Part shown: positions 34,744 to 47,166 of the stretch, piece by piece
How positions within the stretch are numbered: the stretch's first letter is position 1
How the letters are laid out: each line of letters begins with the position of its first letter
NCBI RefSeq assembly: GCF_000003195.3
Contig: NC_012878.2
Span: 9,221,886 to 9,285,885 of the forward strand
DNA length: 64,000 nt
Direction of reading: 5' to 3'
From: Sorghum bicolor
Lineage: Eukaryota > Streptophyta > Magnoliopsida > Poales > Poaceae
Notes under the pieces: generated by a model
Told to the model about the DNA's origin: nothing
The model's input: the letters and a program-made list of their open reading frames with translations, nothing else
The model's database searches: none
Translations under genes and position numbers: made by a program

Positions 34744-37040
34744 GTAATGTCTGAAGACATACAACTTGAACAGAACTGTCCTGAGGAGACCGCAGCACCG
34801 AGTCAGGTGTGTAGAGAGAAGATAGTTATACATGAAGACCAGGCGCTGCCGGAACCACCGACTACGCCATCCAGCGAATCCCAGAATGACTGAGAAAACG
34901 GAGAGTCCCGTTCGGAGGACTTAAAAACACCGAACGCCTTGCCAAGAGGTAAACTTGGTAGTTATCTTTTTCCTTTCAATTATTTAATAGTTTGCTTAGT
35001 TAATCAGGTTCATATCATCTTAAAAAAATATTAAAAATAGTAAGCCCCATGTGAGTATGCTCATGGCATAAAACCCATAAGTACATTCACTGTGGTGGCG
35101 TGAAAATAAAATAAATATATTCCTGTCCTATAAAAATAAAATTATAAAAATAAATTTATGATCCTACTAAAGAGAGTAACATTTATTGAGGAGGCTCAAC
35201 ATGATAAAGGCTAGGTATTTATGCTAACACTTAACCAGTTCCACAAAGCTTTGTTGTCTATTTGAGCTCTATAGAATTCAAGGATCAAAGAAGACAAGCA
35301 GATGGAGGACATCCTAATCACTGTCAGGGTGCTGCTGACATTCAAATACACCTCCGCCACCTGCTAGCTACATCAGAAGAAACTTCGTCAAAATCCAGCT
35401 TGGGGGAGAGCACCCCCATTTATCCAGCTAAGTGTTTCTACTCACGTTTATACTTTACTCAAATAATAAAAAGATGCATAATCATAAAAACCCAAATAAA
35501 AATTTTGTGCTTATATATATCTTTGCTTAGTTTGCTAAATAAATAAAGTGTCTTGGTCAAACTGAACTTCAATGATGAACTCTTACATGGATATGATAAA
35601 TAGTTGCTCTGCCATGACTAGTTCTTAAAATTGAAATCTCTCTCAAGTTTAGCCATGACTGTTATTAATTATGATTTGCTCTAAACCTGAACTTGTGGGA
35701 AGAGTACTTGATCTGAAGTCTAAGTTGTTAACGGATATGATATGGGAAGGTTGAGCTGCTGTTTATCTGTTCCTAGAGATGCTAGAATTCTGGAGAATTT
35801 TATCTTTGAAAATCTTTAAAATGTTGCATGATGAGTTCCTGTATGATGAGAGTTTAAATTCCTACCACAACCATATATACATGCTTGCTAGACTTTGAGC
35901 CACACATTTACTTTACTACTTATGAGCATTGAGTGTGGTCAAGCTGTGTAGACCCTTAGGAGCTTGTCATGTGGTTAAATCAAGATTCACTTGCACGTTC
36001 ACTCACACATGCTACTTCTACTCCAGAAGTACCATCCATATATATCCATTTCCATCTCCAGAACCACCCAAAAATATTCTACTCCTAATCCGGGAGAGAA
36101 TAGCCAAAAACATTTCTGTTTTTCCCTGTGAAATAAATGCTCAAGTTATCTTGTTACTACCACTTGCTATATTATATCATGAGATGAGTGCTCTAAAAAA
36201 AGAAGAAAAAAAAGTATACGAGGAAATAAAAAGGGGCAAGTGCCCGGAACCTCGAAAGAAAAGAAAAAAAAAGTGAGACGAGAGGTAAAAATGGACAAGT
36301 GTCCGACAGTAGAATTAGGGGTACAAGATACCCACCTGAGAGGAAAGAAAAATAAAATATAGAGCATCTCATTCTCCTCAAAAAGTTTCAAAAGAGCAAG
36401 AAAGGTATGTATCCCCTCAAAAGAGCACAAATAGAATTAGACTTTCACCATTGTTATCACCATCATTACCATGCACCATTCATTCGCCACACATGCACAT
36501 CTTGATTTGACTTATTGACTTGTTTCTTTGGATCCATGGTTTGACTATGCAATAAATATCTTGTAAGTATGTATTAGCTGTCTCCCACCTATGAGCTCCA
36601 GATATCAAAACTTTGTTAGAGTAGGGTGAGAGAGAAGACAATGTCACTATGCCTCATACCAAAAATACCACATACTTTGAGAGAAGGCATATACCATTAC
36701 TACCTTGGTAAGGATCTAGAAATACCACAAAAGAGAGACTAGAGAGAGTCATACAAGGAATCTCTGAGTTTTATTTGAAAATCTGCAAAAACTCCAGAGC
36801 TATAGTTAATCGAAGAACAAGAGACATGGTGCTTGACTAGACTGTTCTATCTTTTAACTACTCAAGACAGAAGTGAAGGTTACAAGTCCCATGGTGAAAG
36901 GTAAAATGAGTAAGTTTTAAATCTTAACAGTTTACTCTAACCTAGAGATGAGATCTTGTTTGAATGCATGTGTATCTTTAAGGCATGAAACCACTGCAGA
37001 AACTCTTGAGTTCATCTTTGCTCAGGGACGAGCAAAGGTT
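34744..37040 (+). other. non-coding 3' interior of the Athila-like element
   Basis: More than 2 kb lies here where RT, RNase H and integrase would be expected. No motif of those domains is present in any frame. There are A-rich tracts near 36190-36290 and the usual purine-rich end at 37041-37055. Confidence 0.7.
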
Positions 37041-37055
37041 AAGCTTGGGGGAGCT
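37041..37055 (+). other. polypurine tract of the Athila-like element
   Basis: AAGCTTGGGGGAGCT abuts the 3' LTR on the plus strand, consistent with plus-strand orientation. Confidence 0.8.
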
Positions 37056-38335
37056 TGTTGACGGTCCTTAATGCTGATATTTAACCATCAACTAATCATG
37101 GAAAAGGATCTAAATGGAACCAACACCTAGACTTAGGGTTTTATCTGACAGAATTCCACGAGTTTTGGTGTTTGTCTATTTCTGCAGGGGGTTATCAGGA
37201 AATATAAAAGAAAGGCCCACACGTCGGGTTTACATAGAGATATTAACGTGTCGCGCAATTTTCTATCATCTAGAAGACTCCAGAAGCCACGGGACCGAAG
37301 CGGAGGCCGAGAGGACACAGGGACAGGGTGCCCGCCCTCCTTTCCTGGGCGCCCGCCCTCAGCCAGAGTCCAATCAGGACTCTCTTTCGGGATAATGCTC
37401 CACCGACCTAATACTTTAAGGAAAACCACACGATCAATGTCGGTTTGATCCGACGGCCCAGATTCATCTGAAAAGACTATATAAGCAAGGCCCCCTGGCC
37501 CTTGGAGATCATACCTCTTCTACAGAATCAAAGCTAGGGTTTCAATTCTTCATCCAAGTAGAGAGGATCCCTCTAGTTCTTCTAGTTCTACCTCTAGTTC
37601 ATCTAGATCTAGTTCTAGTTCATCTAGTTCTAGTTCTAGTTCCTCTAGTTCTAGTTCTAGTTAGTTCTAGTTGTAATCTAGAAAATAGGGAGAGAGAAGA
37701 GGAGAGCGGAGGAGGAGCCGGATCTGTCGGATCTTCCTCAACATTGTACTTTTGCAGCAACCGGTTCGTTCTTCATCGTTCTCCAGGTTCTTCAATTCAT
37801 AACTCCTGAGTTCTCTAATTACTTTTAATTACATTCAAGTTATTTATTGGATTCCCGCTTGCATCAAGTGCTCTAGTCTTTATAACGCTAGAGTAGTAAT
37901 TAATAGATTAGACGTGGTGTTTAGTCTTGCGATTACCTGGAATTGCACCCAATCCTGCGGATTGTTATGGTAGCCTTAGGGTAGTGACAGCCCTAACGGT
38001 CGACGTATTCCACCACGTTCGGATCGGTTTTTGTAGGACCGTAGTCGGAGCTTCCTAGCCCCCTTCTCATCTCTTTCTGTGGTTAGTGTTCTGATGTCCC
38101 GAAATAGATAATCTTGAAGTAATTCTTGATTCTTAGATCAACTAGAGAACTCTCAGGAAACTTTCTCTCTTCCCACCAAAAATACTTATATAATTATCCT
38201 TGGGCGATCTTGATTCTTAATTAGTACACTCACGTTCCCTGTGGAAAATCGATACTCTGGAATACTCCCGGGTGAAGGCTACATCGGTATCCGTGCGCTT
38301 GTGGATTTTTCTATTTGCGTTTAAAATACCCAACA
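37056..38335 (+). repeat. 3' LTR of the Athila-like element
   Basis: This 1280-bp repeat starts TGTTGACGG and ends ACCCAACA, with the same TATA box and TCTAGT array as the 5' LTR. Confidence 0.95.
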
Positions 38336-38589
38336 AGGGCCGGACGGACCCTCGCCTCGGTGGTAGGGTCAGAGATCCTAGACCTCTGACGCCCCCGTCG
38401 GGCACCCCCCGCATGGTGCCCCGAGCGCCTCCCACGCACTGACTGCGGTGGGGTTGGCTCGGGGCGAGGCTCGGCGTCACCTCGTGGTGGGAGGAGGACC
38501 ATGTCATAGCCGGAGCCAAGCGACATGAACTCCAAACTCCCAAACACAATGATGGTGCCGAGGCTGAGCGGATGGAATCCGTCTGCCAT
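38336..38589 (-). pseudogene. N-terminus of the Tat Gypsy gag
   Basis: The gag start lies at 38589 (MADGFHPLSLGTIIVFGSLE). It runs about 80 codons to the insertion point of the Athila-like element and resumes at 30064. It is 66 bp from the 5' LTR, past the primer-binding region, which supports this ATG. The sequence is Arg/Pro-rich. Confidence 0.75.
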
Positions 38590-38633
38590 CCTGGCTTTCC
38601 CCTCTGTAGGGAGAGATGAATGTCACGCAAAAG

Positions 38634-38654
38634 GCCCCTACCTGGCGCGCCAAC
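38634..38654 (-). other. probable primer-binding region of the Tat Gypsy element
   Basis: Directly inside the 5' LTR the element strand reads TTGGCGCGCCAGGTAGGGG. The position and TGG start fit a tRNA primer site, but the tRNA was not identified with certainty. Confidence 0.65.
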
Positions 38655-39660
38655 TGTCGGCGTCTAGACTCGTGGTCTAGACACAAACAAGTATAAGTAT
38701 GTGTGACTCTCTAAGCCCGGATGGTGATGCAAGTGGAACACAGAGAGTTTATACTGGTTCGGGCCAAGGATGCCCTACGTCTAGTGAGATCGGGGGTCTG
38801 TATTGCCTTGCACCCAAAGGTGCTTGTAGTAGGGGTGTACAAGCAGGTTACGAGAGTGGGCTAAGTCCCAGGTCTCAGCTTGGTGTGGTGGACAGAGCGC
38901 TGATTGCCACTCTGTGTGTGTGTGTGTGGACTCACTTGGAGTGTGGTGATCGTGTGTTGTTTGTATGGGTGGACCTGTCTCGGTTGTGAGCCCTGGCTCC
39001 CCTTTTATAGCCTCAAGGGGAGGCAGGTATTTACATGAGTGATCGGAGATTTCCTCTATTGAGTAGTGAAACCACAGTCCTGACCCTGTAGAAGCTTACC
39101 CATCCTGTCCTTGAGGCATGGCTGATAGCATGGCTGCTCCTGTGGAGGGTTACCGAGCCCTGTTGGTGTCATGGGGGTCGGATCGGTGATACTGCTGCCT
39201 GTCCTGTTAACAGTGGGAGAAGGCAGCAAATAGTGACACTGATTAATCTCCCCTATTCCTCTTTTACTGTGAGGCAGTACACCACAGCAAAAGAGGTAAG
39301 GTTGCATAGTGAAAGACGTAAGGCTGCAGTGACCGGGGTGGTTGGAATAGTCGCCACCATGCCCTGCTGCGACATGGGAGTTACTGCGCCTGTCACGTCG
39401 TGGGTACGGGCGCCGTACGTCCAAAGCCTTGCACCGTAATGGGGGATCAGGCGAAACGGCGCCGGCGCCCGAGCCCTAGAGGGGTCGGGCGAGGCAGAAC
39501 TCGCGCCCGAGGCCAAAGGGGTCGGGTGAGCCGTGGTTTGGTCCCGAGCCCAAGGAGCCAGACGAGACGGGGCCCGCGCCCTGGTGATTACGGGTGGTTT
39601 GTTTTGTCTTTTGTGATTTTTATTACTTTGATTTGGGTATCCTTTTTATGGTACCCAACA
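38655..39660 (-). repeat. 5' LTR of the Tat Gypsy element
   Basis: This 1006-bp repeat has a TATA box on the element strand at about 39009-39002. It carries a longer (GT)n run than its partner. About 40 differences from 7798-8798 were counted by eye. Confidence 0.95.
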
Positions 39661-41835
39661 CCCGTCTTCGTATCTTTTGCAAAATGACTCTCTATCTTTC
39701 TAGGGACTAAAAAGCCATGGCTGAAAATATTGTTCTCTGATTTATCGTGAGAGAAAAACACTATTGGCTGGCAGAAAAAGTACGGCTGATAAGACAAGCG
39801 AACGGGCTCAACTCACAGTCCAATTTGTCCACCAAGAACAGTAAACATGTTTAAAGATTCTATGTATGAAATCCTATGTGTAGAATCAGGTCAGTGTTTC
39901 AAAAAAAATCTTGTAGTTTTTCAAAAATCCCTCTCACCTCTTAGCTCTCGGCCCCTTGCACAACCACATAATTCCTCTCCTCTTCTCTCCTTCCTGCTCA
40001 GCCTCCACACTGCCATCGCTCAAGAATGGAAGCTGCGAGACCTTTGTGGTAGGGGGAGGAGTGCGTGGAGCACCATCGCAGTTCTTCGCGTCATGCGAGA
40101 TCTCATGGTCCTGTGGAGACTTTTGAGGAGAATCGCTTCATCCTCCTTTAGATCTAGCCAACACCTCCTTTGGATCTAGCATGATGGGGATGACGATTGC
40201 TCGCGCAAAGAGGTTTCCCGATTCAAGTGTCGTGGATGTGCGTGGAGTTCAACGGACGTTGTTCATCTCTAATGGTAGCGTCCAGGATAAGGACGATAAG
40301 CTGGATCTCGGCCTTTGCTAGGCGATGCAAGTTCTTTGCACAGGTCATTTCTTATGTATTTCTAATTTCTCTCATCCATTTTTTAGATTCAATTGCTTTA
40401 GTTCCGGTTCTGCCTCTATCACCGCATCCATGACTTGAACTACGTCAAGGTTAGTGTAGTGCATGATAATGGTTAGCATGTTCATAATTTATTTAGTGTC
40501 ATAATGTGTTGCTTCCTTTTAGAGAGGTAAATATTTGTATAGCCATAGTTGCATTTTGTTGTATTCCGTTCATAACAGTACCTAATTACATGCTTTGCAC
40601 ATTCAGAAGAGACACGTGTTGGCCTTCTCGACAAAGCAAAAGTGTCTCTGTTGTTTCTGTAGGGCTTAATTTAGCATTCACATTGAAGCCACAACAACCA
40701 TTTGTAGTAGGAGCTTAATTCAGCATTCACACTGAAGTCTAGGTTTTCATTTGTTCTAATAGTTGTTTTCCATATTTCAGATCTTAGACTTCTTGACTTA
40801 GCTAGCAATGAATTTTCATGGTGGCAAGTAACAGAATGTGTTAGCCTGCCCTAATCCTCTAGTGGATTTGCATGATGGATGTGAATTCTAAGGAATTGGA
40901 TTTTTTGCTAGTAATTTTGGGGATAAATTGGGAGAACTATATAGTGTGCTTTTAGCTAATGAGGAAAAAGGTGATCCCACAAGTATCTGCTTGGTCAACT
41001 ATTAGTTTGCAGCTCTCTGCCATTAAGTTAGATTATGTATATGTGCTAATCAAAATTGTTACTTGTATGTCGTGCCATAAAGCCTTAAGTGAGTATAATC
41101 TATTCTACAGAAAAAATATGAACAATTTCATGTTATATTAATATTAGAGATCAATATTTACATATTAGTATTCCTCTTCCTTCTAAAGAGGTGCTTGATA
41201 TGAACAAATTCAAAGAGAAAAATATGAACAAATTCATGTATATGTTGTAATTCTCAGACCATTCACTATCTAGTTGTTTTTCTTTCATTTTTTCTCTATG
41301 ACTTGTAATCTTGGTTATATAGGTATAATTTGTGTGCTGGGTGCTAGGCCAATGGCTTATTTCCTAAAATTTAGCATCCTACCAATCAGTCTCATGCTAT
41401 CTAGGTTTCTAAACTAGATTATCTGAATTATGGAACTATGTAATTAGGCAATCAACAGACACGCACATGATTAGTAAACTAGATATGTGACAAATAAATT
41501 CTCATTGTGCAATGGTAAAGATTGAAGGTCTTGATCACCTCCATAAGAGGGGCCAAGTCTTCTGATATTGGTTCGAATCCTATTGGGTTGGTTATGATGT
41601 AGGAAAGGTTTTCTCATGTAGATAATGGCTTTTGCGTAGCCCATAAAATAATTGGGACCTGGTTTTAGCAAATGTGACTTATCAGATTAATGTGCACTTT
41701 AAAATGCTTGAAAATTGCAGTAAAAATCATTTCAGTTATATTTCACTATGTTACCTCGAGATGTTAGAAGCTACATATTCTATATGTTTTCTTTAAATTT
41801 TGATTTGCCCCAAACACGTTTGCCCTAGTACTTGT
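39661..41835. other. intergenic spacer with repeat fragments
   Basis: Around 39700-39813 lies a fragment ending GACAAGCGAACGGGCT, like the terminus of a common grass MITE. The part at about 39840-40440 has gene-like base composition and an open frame (39847-40179, plus) but no recognisable domain. A SINE-like segment lies near 41500-41660. Otherwise it is AT-rich with nothing to support. Confidence 0.45.
41500..41660 (+). mobile_element. candidate tRNA-derived SINE
   Basis: A perfect pol III B box GGTTCGAATCC lies at 41570-41580. An A-box-like TGTGCAATGG lies about 60 bp upstream at 41506-41515, the spacing found in tRNA-derived SINEs. No tRNA cloverleaf is intact. A poly-A tail and target duplication were not identified, so the ends are approximate. 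Confidence 0.35.
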
Positions 41836-43762
41836 TGAAAGCCCAAGTTTAGTTTTGGATAATTGATAAAATCCAAGTAATCTTCATGCTAAGTGTGTGA
41901 ATTAGATAAGGTTGGTACATGCTAAGTAATGGAGCAAGAGATGACTATGGTGATGATGGTGATGACCACAAGATGGTCAAGTGCTCAACTTGGATAAGAA
42001 GAAAGAGAAAAACAAAACCCTATAAATATCAAGGCAAAGGTATTGCTTAGGGTTTTAGTTTTGGTGATCAAGACACCATAGATGGTGTGATCACATTTAG
42101 GATAGATAGCCATACTATAAAGAGAAGAATTCTTTAGCTAAGCGGTTATCGAGTGCCACTAGGTGACATTGTTCATGTGCATGCATTTAGAATCTAGTGA
42201 GCTAACTTAACCCTTGAAAATATTTGTGAAAATATGCTAACACGCGTGCACAAGGTGAAACACTTGGTGGTTAGCACTTTTGAGAAAGGGTTGAAGAGGT
42301 GGAGAGGAGTTGGGTCTCTCTCTCCCTCCCGCCGAGCTTGCGAGACGGAATTCAGCGCTTTTGAAAAAATAAAATGCATATTTTCTATTATACCTGTGAA
42401 AAGTTTGGAGATGTCACATCAGATGCTGGCAACAAAGGCATCAGACGTTGGTGCAGCGTCCGGTGTGTTGTGACTTAGTGTTACTCTTTTGAGCGAAGCG
42501 TCGGAGCATCCGACGGGTTCGCGTCGGACGCCAGCCAGACACTGTTTCAGCATCTGATGCTTTGTGACATCAGCAGGGTTGCGAGTGAGGTTTCAGACTG
42601 TGTGCATTGGATGCTGAGGTGCATCCGATGTTGCACCATCGGACGCGTCGAGTAGTTTTTGAACTCTGTGAGTAGCATCTGGTGTGAGGGTCGTGTGTCC
42701 GGTGCGTAGCATCTGACGCGTTCGACACTCACTAATTGTGAACTTCAATGTTTAAGTGACCGCTAGAACTGAGGACATGTGGCAGCAATCCAGCGGTGCT
42801 ATCAAGGGACCGTCGGACGTTAGAGCTGCGTCCGACGCCTAGCGTCGGCGCATTCGACGCCCCAAACAGGAGGCGGTTCTAGAAGGTAACGACTCTATTT
42901 GTTGGGGACTTCTATAAATACTTGTTGGCTAGCTCAAGGACATCTCTCTTGGCATTTTGACATATTTGACATCCTTGTGAGTCTAAGCAAACACCTCTCA
43001 CTTATCTCTATCATTGTTTTATCATCGTAGTGAGATTGGGAGTGATTTCAAGTGCATTTGCGTGAGTGATTACATCTAGTGGCACTTGGGGATTATTTGA
43101 GCTATGGATTTCTTGTTACTCTTGGTGGTTGTCGCCACCTAGATGGTTTGGAGCAGCAGAAAAGCATTGGTATGAGTTGGTAATTGTTTATGGCCATCTC
43201 CTAGTCATTGTGAGGGGTCTTGTACCTTGCCTGGTGGAGAGCTGAAAGGTAACTCTAGTAAATTACTCATATCATTGATTTACCTCACTTGTGGGTAGGT
43301 TCCTACGGTGTCCTAGTGAGGACAAGGTTCGTGTTACACCTCTTAGCCGTCGAATCACCAAGTGTTGGTTGACATAATAGAGACTAACATGCGGGCAAGC
43401 ACGTGAACCTTGGGAGAAAAATCGATGTCTCAATATGATTGATTGGCATTCTTCTGGTGATTGATTATTCATATCGGTGGTTGGTTCATCACCTACACGG
43501 TGGTATAAAGATCTCATCCTCTCCATTTACTTACTGCAAAGTACTGTAATTAGTTTTAGTTGCTAGTCTTGCCTTGTGTAGCTTAGTTCACTAGTGTAGC
43601 TTATAGTGACCTAGCTTTTGTGTGCCTAGTGATCTTAGTAACTAGAATTGTTGGATAGGTGGCTTGCAACCCTTGTAGAGCTAGAGCAAAATTGTATTAC
43701 GCCTTTTGTTGTACTAATCTTTCGCTCTAGTGATCCGCCTCTAGCCATATTAGAACCTTTCA
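41836..43762 (+). mobile_element. solo LTR of a Copia element (SIRE-like)
   Basis: This 1927-bp unit begins TGAAAGCCCAAGTTTAG and ends TTAGAACCTTTCA. A perfect 5-bp duplication CTTGT lies at 41831-41835 and 43763-43767. There is no internal region or second LTR, so it is a solo LTR formed by recombination. Its ends match those of the nested Copia LTRs in reverse complement (TGAAAGCCCAAGTTTGG... and ...CTAGCCATTTGGACCTTTCA), but the interior differs, so it is a related family. A TATA-like ACTATAAAG lies near 42113. The middle has many GCGTCGGACG-like repeats. Confidence 0.9.
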
Positions 43763-46660
43763 CTTGTAACACTCCTAGTGTTAAGCATGCATTAGGGCTT
43801 CATTAACTTGACCTAAACATCTTAGCATGAGCATCAAGCATCGTTCTTGTATAGCATTTCAAATAACTTGAATGTTATTTTGTGTGTTGCTTAGAATTAA
43901 ATTAAATTGCTAGATTAATTATGTTGTGCCCTAAAATTGGTTGTAGTGCTTGCTTATGATTGTTTAGAGTTTAAAATAGTTTAGAAACTTTCAAGTGTCA
44001 TTTCAGAGCAAGTTGTTTTGAAAAAGGACTCAAAATACAAATTTAAATAAAAAGGTTTAATCAAACCTAGAACTGAGTTTTAAGTTATAATTCAAAATAT
44101 TTTTCGAGTTTTGAGTTGCACATTAAAGCAAAGTTGTAGATAAAATTATTTGGAACAACTTCTGTTTTTGGCCCAAACTCTGAAAATGTTTTTATCTTGC
44201 TCAAATTTGCATTTGAAATCAATTTAAAAAAGAAATTAAAAAAACAGAAAAAGGGAAGACCTTTCTCTTGGGCTGACATCCTCCTTTTTGGCCCAACTCA
44301 CGCATGTGGCCCGCCTCCCTCTCCCCTTCCTGTGTGGCAACGGTGCCTGCCTCACCTCAACCCGTGCACGCCGCATGGCGGCCGACCACCGGTTTCTTTG
44401 TACGCAGCCAAATACATAACTTATGGAATTCCTATGCTTTCGGTTCCTTAGTTTTGCACACACATTCCAATATATTCCTATGTTTTTTCTATATCTATAT
44501 TTTCTCCTATGTTCCAAGGTGGTGGGCCTTAGTTTTACTCTAATGTATTCCTACAAACCAATGGCTGCTATAAAAGGAACTAAATCCTTACAATTAGAAT
44601 CATATATTTTTTCATGTGTTTCTCCTCCATTCTAGGGGAGGTATTTTGTTTTAATTTGGCTGTGAGGCAGGGATAAAGGTGGAATATCACATTCAATTCC
44701 CACCTCATCCTGGTGTTCGGTTTAGAGACATCTAGGACAAAGTCATCCTTTAGAGCAAAAATACTTCCTCAGATTTGGTGACAGATCCGTCCCTAAAAAT
44801 TAAAGGGACACACTCGTGCCTCGCTCACACCGTCCATTATCCCTATTGTGCTAGTGCTATGCCGACATGGACAGCCATGGCACAACAGTAGGGCGAGCAT
44901 GATGACTGGGCCGAGGAAGGTGGCTACTCTAAGCGGGTGTGCGGTAGCTTGATGCTTTTGTGTCGTGGGATAGTATGAAGGAAAAGGTAGATAGGCTGAC
45001 ATGCTGGCCACACACTAATGGCTGGTAATCGAAAACAAACAACCATCCATATTCTCCCTCATTTCATCCCTCCTACTGAACATAAGACATGGACGACTCT
45101 ATCTCCCCTATTAAACAACAATTTGGGACCATCCCATCCTAGAAAATGAGAATGGATACATCTTATCGCATCTAGTCACCAAACCAACCTTCGAAGTTGC
45201 TTGGTGCATTGAATCCCATCATTGTTGTCCTCAAAGCCTGCTCAAGCCGTAGCAAATAGGAGTGTAATCAGACCAAATATGGATGAATATTGCCCAATCC
45301 ATATTTGTTTTAATATTTTCCTTTGGAGTTAGAGTCAGACATGGATAATGTTGGATACAACTACAAATACGGATTTGTCTCGATTCCGAATGCAAACAAC
45401 GTCTATGCAAATCTTTGAACATTTAACAAAAGAAACAACCATATGTATCACATATTTAAATTGTTCAAGAAACTTTAGTTAAATGCCTAACTTTGTAGAT
45501 TCTCTTATGCCGGTAACTTGTGTTTAAAGTTTAGTTTAATGCCACAAAATTGCACACAAATTTAAAACTTTAGCAATAGAAATTTACGTTAACTGACAAA
45601 TTATATTTTCTCAATTTATTTTTAGTTTCTTTGAGTATTTACCTGAAGGTAGAATTTGAACTTAGTTTATTTATAACTAAAACTTTTAAGTACTTTAGAA
45701 AAAAACTACTCTAACTCATCTTTTTATAGGTTGAAATTCATTTTGGCCTTTAGCAAAAACTGAACTTGGTAGCCCACATCTAATAGGTATCCGGATCCAA
45801 TATCTAACCTTATTCAGATTATATCTGATATCCATAAAAAATATTCAAATTTGTGGATTTGAATAACCTTATTCAGATTATATCTGATATCCATACACTA
45901 CACAGCTGTGCTTAGCTCTGACAAAATGTTGGATTTTCACTGAGGACGAAATTGGAGAAGTGCTTTTGACTCTTTGCGACCAATACTTATTCTAAATAAT
46001 CTTGAAAGAATTTCATTGGAACAAACCAATTTACCTGTTGTTCAGATCATTAGTGGACCACAAAATCCTTCGTGGCCTCAGTCTGGGCAGCAGACTGAAA
46101 CTAGCAACAGATGTCACCACCACCGAAGATCGCTTAAGCTTATCTGCCGAATCTATCTTATATTGTTTTTCTCTCATAAAAAATCAGCGAACAGTACTTT
46201 TGTACTTTTAGCTATAACTTTTTAGCCAAGAGAACATGAACAGTTGCAGGCGCACCAAGCACAGCACACACAAATTTCTGATAATCACCTTGGATAATCA
46301 CTTGTCACATCCATGTATGGCCAGCAACGGAGATCAAATGACTGACATGAGTAGAAACAAATGAATATAGAGGAACTGAGATGCCAGGAGGAGCGCTAGC
46401 TCCTTCCTCGTTTTTGAATAAAGTTTTGTTTGATGCTCTCTCCTCTCTGCATGATTCCTTTTATAACTCCTCTTTCCCAAAGGCTGGTCCCACATGCCAG
46501 TCTAATCCCAAAGAAGTTGGCCCACATGGTTTTCTGATCCCAGGGCAATGGTATATGACATCACTGCTATGGAAAATGGCACTAACCAAGTGAGATAGTC
46601 TCACAAAAAAAGAAAGAGAAAAAAAACCAAGTGAGCTAGTTGGATATCAAAATAATGTAA
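43763..46660. other. AT-rich intergenic DNA
   Basis: No supported gene. It contains degenerate repeat-like tracts, a short direct duplication at about 45804-45896 and, near 46150-46240, a fragment resembling the MITE end seen at 39700-39813. Small open frames have no recognisable domain. Confidence 0.45.
45804..45896. repeat. direct repeat of about 33 bp, two copies
   Basis: The unit TAACC-TTATTCAG-ATTATATCTG-ATATCCATA occurs at about 45805-45836 and again at about 45864-45895. It is separated by an AT-rich spacer with TATCC motifs, probably inside an older repeat. Confidence 0.75.
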
Positions 46661-46669
46661 GCTACGATT

Positions 46670-46900
46670 CTACGAATTTTAGTTGCAAAAAATTTCAAAT
46701 TCCTCGTCACATCAAATCTTACGGTACATGTATAAAACATTAAATATAGATAAAAATAATAACTAATTACACAGTTTGCCTGTAATTTGCGAGATAAATC
46801 TTTTAAGCCTAATTAGTTTATAATTAAATAATATTTATCAAATACAAACGAAATTGCTACAATATCAATTTTGCAAAAAAAATTAGAACTAAACAAGGCT
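46670..46900. mobile_element. degenerate Tourist-like MITE
   Basis: The interior (TTAAATATAGATAAAAA ... TTTTAAGCCTAATTAG ... ATATTTATCAAATA) matches the family at 5472-5714 and 47167-47406. The right end is GAACTAAACAAGGCT; the left end is eroded and the duplication is not clear. Confidence 0.7.
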
Positions 46901-47166
46901 GAATCTTCAATACCGTATTCAACAGACAGGGCACAACCAGAGGGCTACAGTTTGATACTTATCCTATACAGTATGAATGAACTATATAAAAATCACATAA
47001 GGATATACCTACAAAATTCCATTAGGATACGTGACACCATTCTCTCGCCAACAGCTGCCCCCTGTGCCTGCCCCTTCAATTATTGCGTCGTCGCAAAAAG
47101 AAACTATACAACTGCCAGCAAATTTCCCACAAATCGTGTTTAGGAAGAATCGATGTGATAGCTTAA

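Larger units (their letters stand above)
30070..38335 (+). mobile_element. non-autonomous Athila-like Gypsy element, nested
   Basis: This 8.3-kb element has 1280-bp LTRs (30070-31349 and 37056-38335) and ends TGTTGACGG...ACCCAACA. A primer-binding site matching tRNA-Asp-type sequence follows the left LTR and a purine tract precedes the right LTR. So it runs on the plus strand, opposite to the element it entered. The 5.7-kb interior lacks RT, RNase H and integrase. Only protease-like segments at 33731-34186 and about 34310-34740 are recognisable. Their DLGSSVNIM-like sequence and the primer site point to the Athila lineage (inference). LTRs differ at about 16 of 1280 positions by eye. Confidence 0.93.
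30065..38340. repeat. target-site duplication AGGGC around the Athila-like insertion
   Basis: AGGGC at 30065-30069 and at 38336-38340 flanks the inserted element exactly outside its TG and CA ends. Joining the two sides restores a continuous gag reading frame (TEARVRPALPPHIPHQIA), confirming insertion into gag. Confidence 0.92.
7798..39660 (-). mobile_element. Tat-lineage Ty3/Gypsy LTR retrotransposon, host of two nested insertions
   Basis: The element runs on the minus strand. Its 5' LTR is 38655-39660 and its 3' LTR is 7798-8798, with TGT...ACA ends. The flanking 5-mers CCTGT (7793-7797) and CCCGT (39661-39665) match at four of five bases. In element order it has a primer-binding region next to the 5' LTR, gag, protease, RT-RNase H-integrase, then an antisense gene, then a polypurine tract and the 3' LTR. 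The antisense gene between pol and the 3' LTR is known from Tat-lineage (RIRE2/Grande/Retand-like) elements. About 18 kb of its 31.9 kb is later insertions: Copia at 11756-21554 and an Athila-like element at 30070-38335. The two LTRs differ at about 40 of 1000 positions by eye. Stops and frameshifts in gag, pol and the antisense gene make it defective. Confidence 0.93.

Noticed and set aside
41506..41580. tRNA gene
   Set aside because: The B box is perfect but no acceptor or anticodon stem can be folded; a SINE relic is more likely.
46381..46593. Plus-strand frame of 70 codons starting MPGGALAPSS
   Set aside because: Too short, no domain, flanked by MITE sequence and low-complexity A-runs.
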